Shown in pieces: positions 5,812-6,454 of a stretch of 6,454 nucleotides of DNA; the stretch's first letter is position 1, and the number at the start of each line of letters is the position of its first letter. The stretch lies in assembly GCA_903827735.1 (NCBI GenBank), contig CAIKJM010000522.1, forward strand, positions 1 to 6,454. The letters are read 5' to 3'. Source of the stretch: an uncultured Rhodanobacter sp. GTDB taxonomy: Bacteria > Pseudomonadota > Gammaproteobacteria > Xanthomonadales > Rhodanobacteraceae. A program made the translations under genes and the position numbers. The notes below the pieces were generated by a model. The model worked only from the letters and a program-made list of their open reading frames with translations, searched no databases and had not been told where the DNA came from.

Positions 5812-6454
5812 GGGTGCTCTGACTCCTGTCGTTGTTTCTGCCCCAAGGTAGCGGGCTGACGCAGGTTACCGGTAAGGCTGCGCCAGGCACGGTCGAGCAG
5901 GCCTTCGCGCTGCGCCGGCACTTCGCTGACGCGTCCGGCCACGATTTCGTGCGCGAGCTGCGCAATATTCATTTCCTCGCCGCGCTGGCCACGCTGGGTT
6001 ACCAGCAAGCAGCGGCCGGATATCGGCGAATGCCAAACCAGCTTGCGTCGTACCATGCGCCCGCTGGCGGGATCGATAAATTCGAACCAGCTGCCGAAGG
6101 GCAGGTCGCGCAGGTGCTGCTGCATGGCGAGCTCGCGCGGATCGATCGTGGCCTCCTGCGCAATCTCCGGAACCGAAGATTCCGCGTTGACGCTTTCGCC
6201 CAGACGCTGATGCTGCTTCAGCCGCAGCGCCAGATCGGTGGTGCTGGGCAGGTCGATATTGGCATCCGGATCGTCCAGCCCCAGCAGCCGTTGCGCGACC
6301 TGCACGGCTTCTTCGGCGTGCATGCCGATCTGCTGCAGGCCTACCTCCACATCGACCTGCAGCTGGTCGACATCGCGTATCGGCAGACGGCCTAGCAGCT
6401 GGTCGGTGATCGCCAGCTGTGCCTCGAACGCGCCGCTGTGTTCGCCGTGGCGCA
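5808..6454 (-). CDS. DUF1631 family protein, C-terminal part (N-terminus beyond right edge)
   Basis: The frame is open from the right edge, with 214 visible residues ending in a TGA. The family usually has about 700–800 residues, so most of the protein lies outside. The C-terminal module is recognisable: LPFGSWFEFIDPASGRMVRR (117–136 of the fragment), KLVWHSPISGRCLLVTQRG (137–155), then NIAQLAHEIVAGR (162–174) and LLDRAWRSL (185–193). This resembles the conserved C-terminus of DUF1631 proteins, a beta-rich segment reminiscent of a PilZ-like barrel, although I see no RxxxR plus NxSxxG pair. The N-terminal visible part is helical and acidic. Function is not established. The stop overlaps the start of the PilZ gene by four bases, hinting at a joint role in c-di-GMP signalling. 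Confidence 0.82.
   Translation of the reverse strand, partial: RHGEHSGAFEAQLAITDQLLGRLPIRDVDQLQVDVEVGLQQIGMHAEEAVQVAQRLLGLDDPDANIDLPSTTDLALRLKQHQRLGESVNAESSVPEIAQEATIDPRELAMQQHLRDLPFGSWFEFIDPASGRMVRRKLVWHSPISGRCLLVTQRGQRGEEMNIAQLAHEIVAGRVSEVPAQREGLLDRAWRSLTGNLRQPATLGQKQRQESEHP

Noticed and set aside
5832..6395. Plus-strand 187-codon frame
   Set aside because: Antisense to the DUF1631 gene, whose C-terminal motifs are recognisable on the minus strand.

Overview
The window looks like ordinary chromosome from a GC-rich gammaproteobacterium, most likely Lysobacterales/Xanthomonadales (for example the Rhodanobacter–Dyella–Luteibacter group). This is an inference from four things: strong G/C bias at third codon positions, the conserved fau–6S RNA–zapA–coiled-coil // ygfB–pepP neighbourhood, a lone CydP-like mini-protein, and PepQ and PilZ protein families typical of these bacteria. 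I see no transposase, phage gene, CRISPR array, tRNA or rRNA.

Left block (1–1469, all minus strand). Reading in the direction of transcription, a small coiled-coil protein (TIGR02449 type) comes first, then the Z-ring protein ZapA, then the 6S RNA gene ssrS, then the start of 5-formyltetrahydrofolate cyclo-ligase (fau/ygfA), which runs off the left edge. This is the classic gammaproteobacterial zapA–ssrS–ygfA arrangement. A 43-nt hairpin lies between 6S RNA and the GTG start of fau. The TIGR02449 gene appears to have a leaderless promoter.

Centre block (1590–3535, plus strand). ygfB (UPF0149) diverges from the TIGR02449 gene across 120 bp. It is followed with a 4-base overlap (or a 43-base overlap, depending on the start) by pepP, aminopeptidase P. 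The ubiH gene that follows pepP in E. coli is not present.

Right block (3575–6454, minus strand). In transcription order: the C-terminal part of a DUF1631 protein, a PilZ-domain c-di-GMP receptor joined to it by an ATGA stop/start overlap, pepQ (Xaa-Pro dipeptidase) with its own predicted promoter covered by a 13-bp tandem repeat, and then a small single-helix membrane protein resembling cytochrome oxidase small subunit CydP. pepP and pepQ are both M24-family metalloenzymes with all metal ligands intact. They act in sequence on proline peptides: PepP releases the residue before proline, and PepQ splits Xaa-Pro dipeptides.

Nothing here amounts to a new system. The points most worth a second look are the DUF1631–PilZ coupled pair, the small CydP-like gene, the hairpin between 6S RNA and fau, the pepQ promoter repeat, and the leaderless promoter of the coiled-coil gene.
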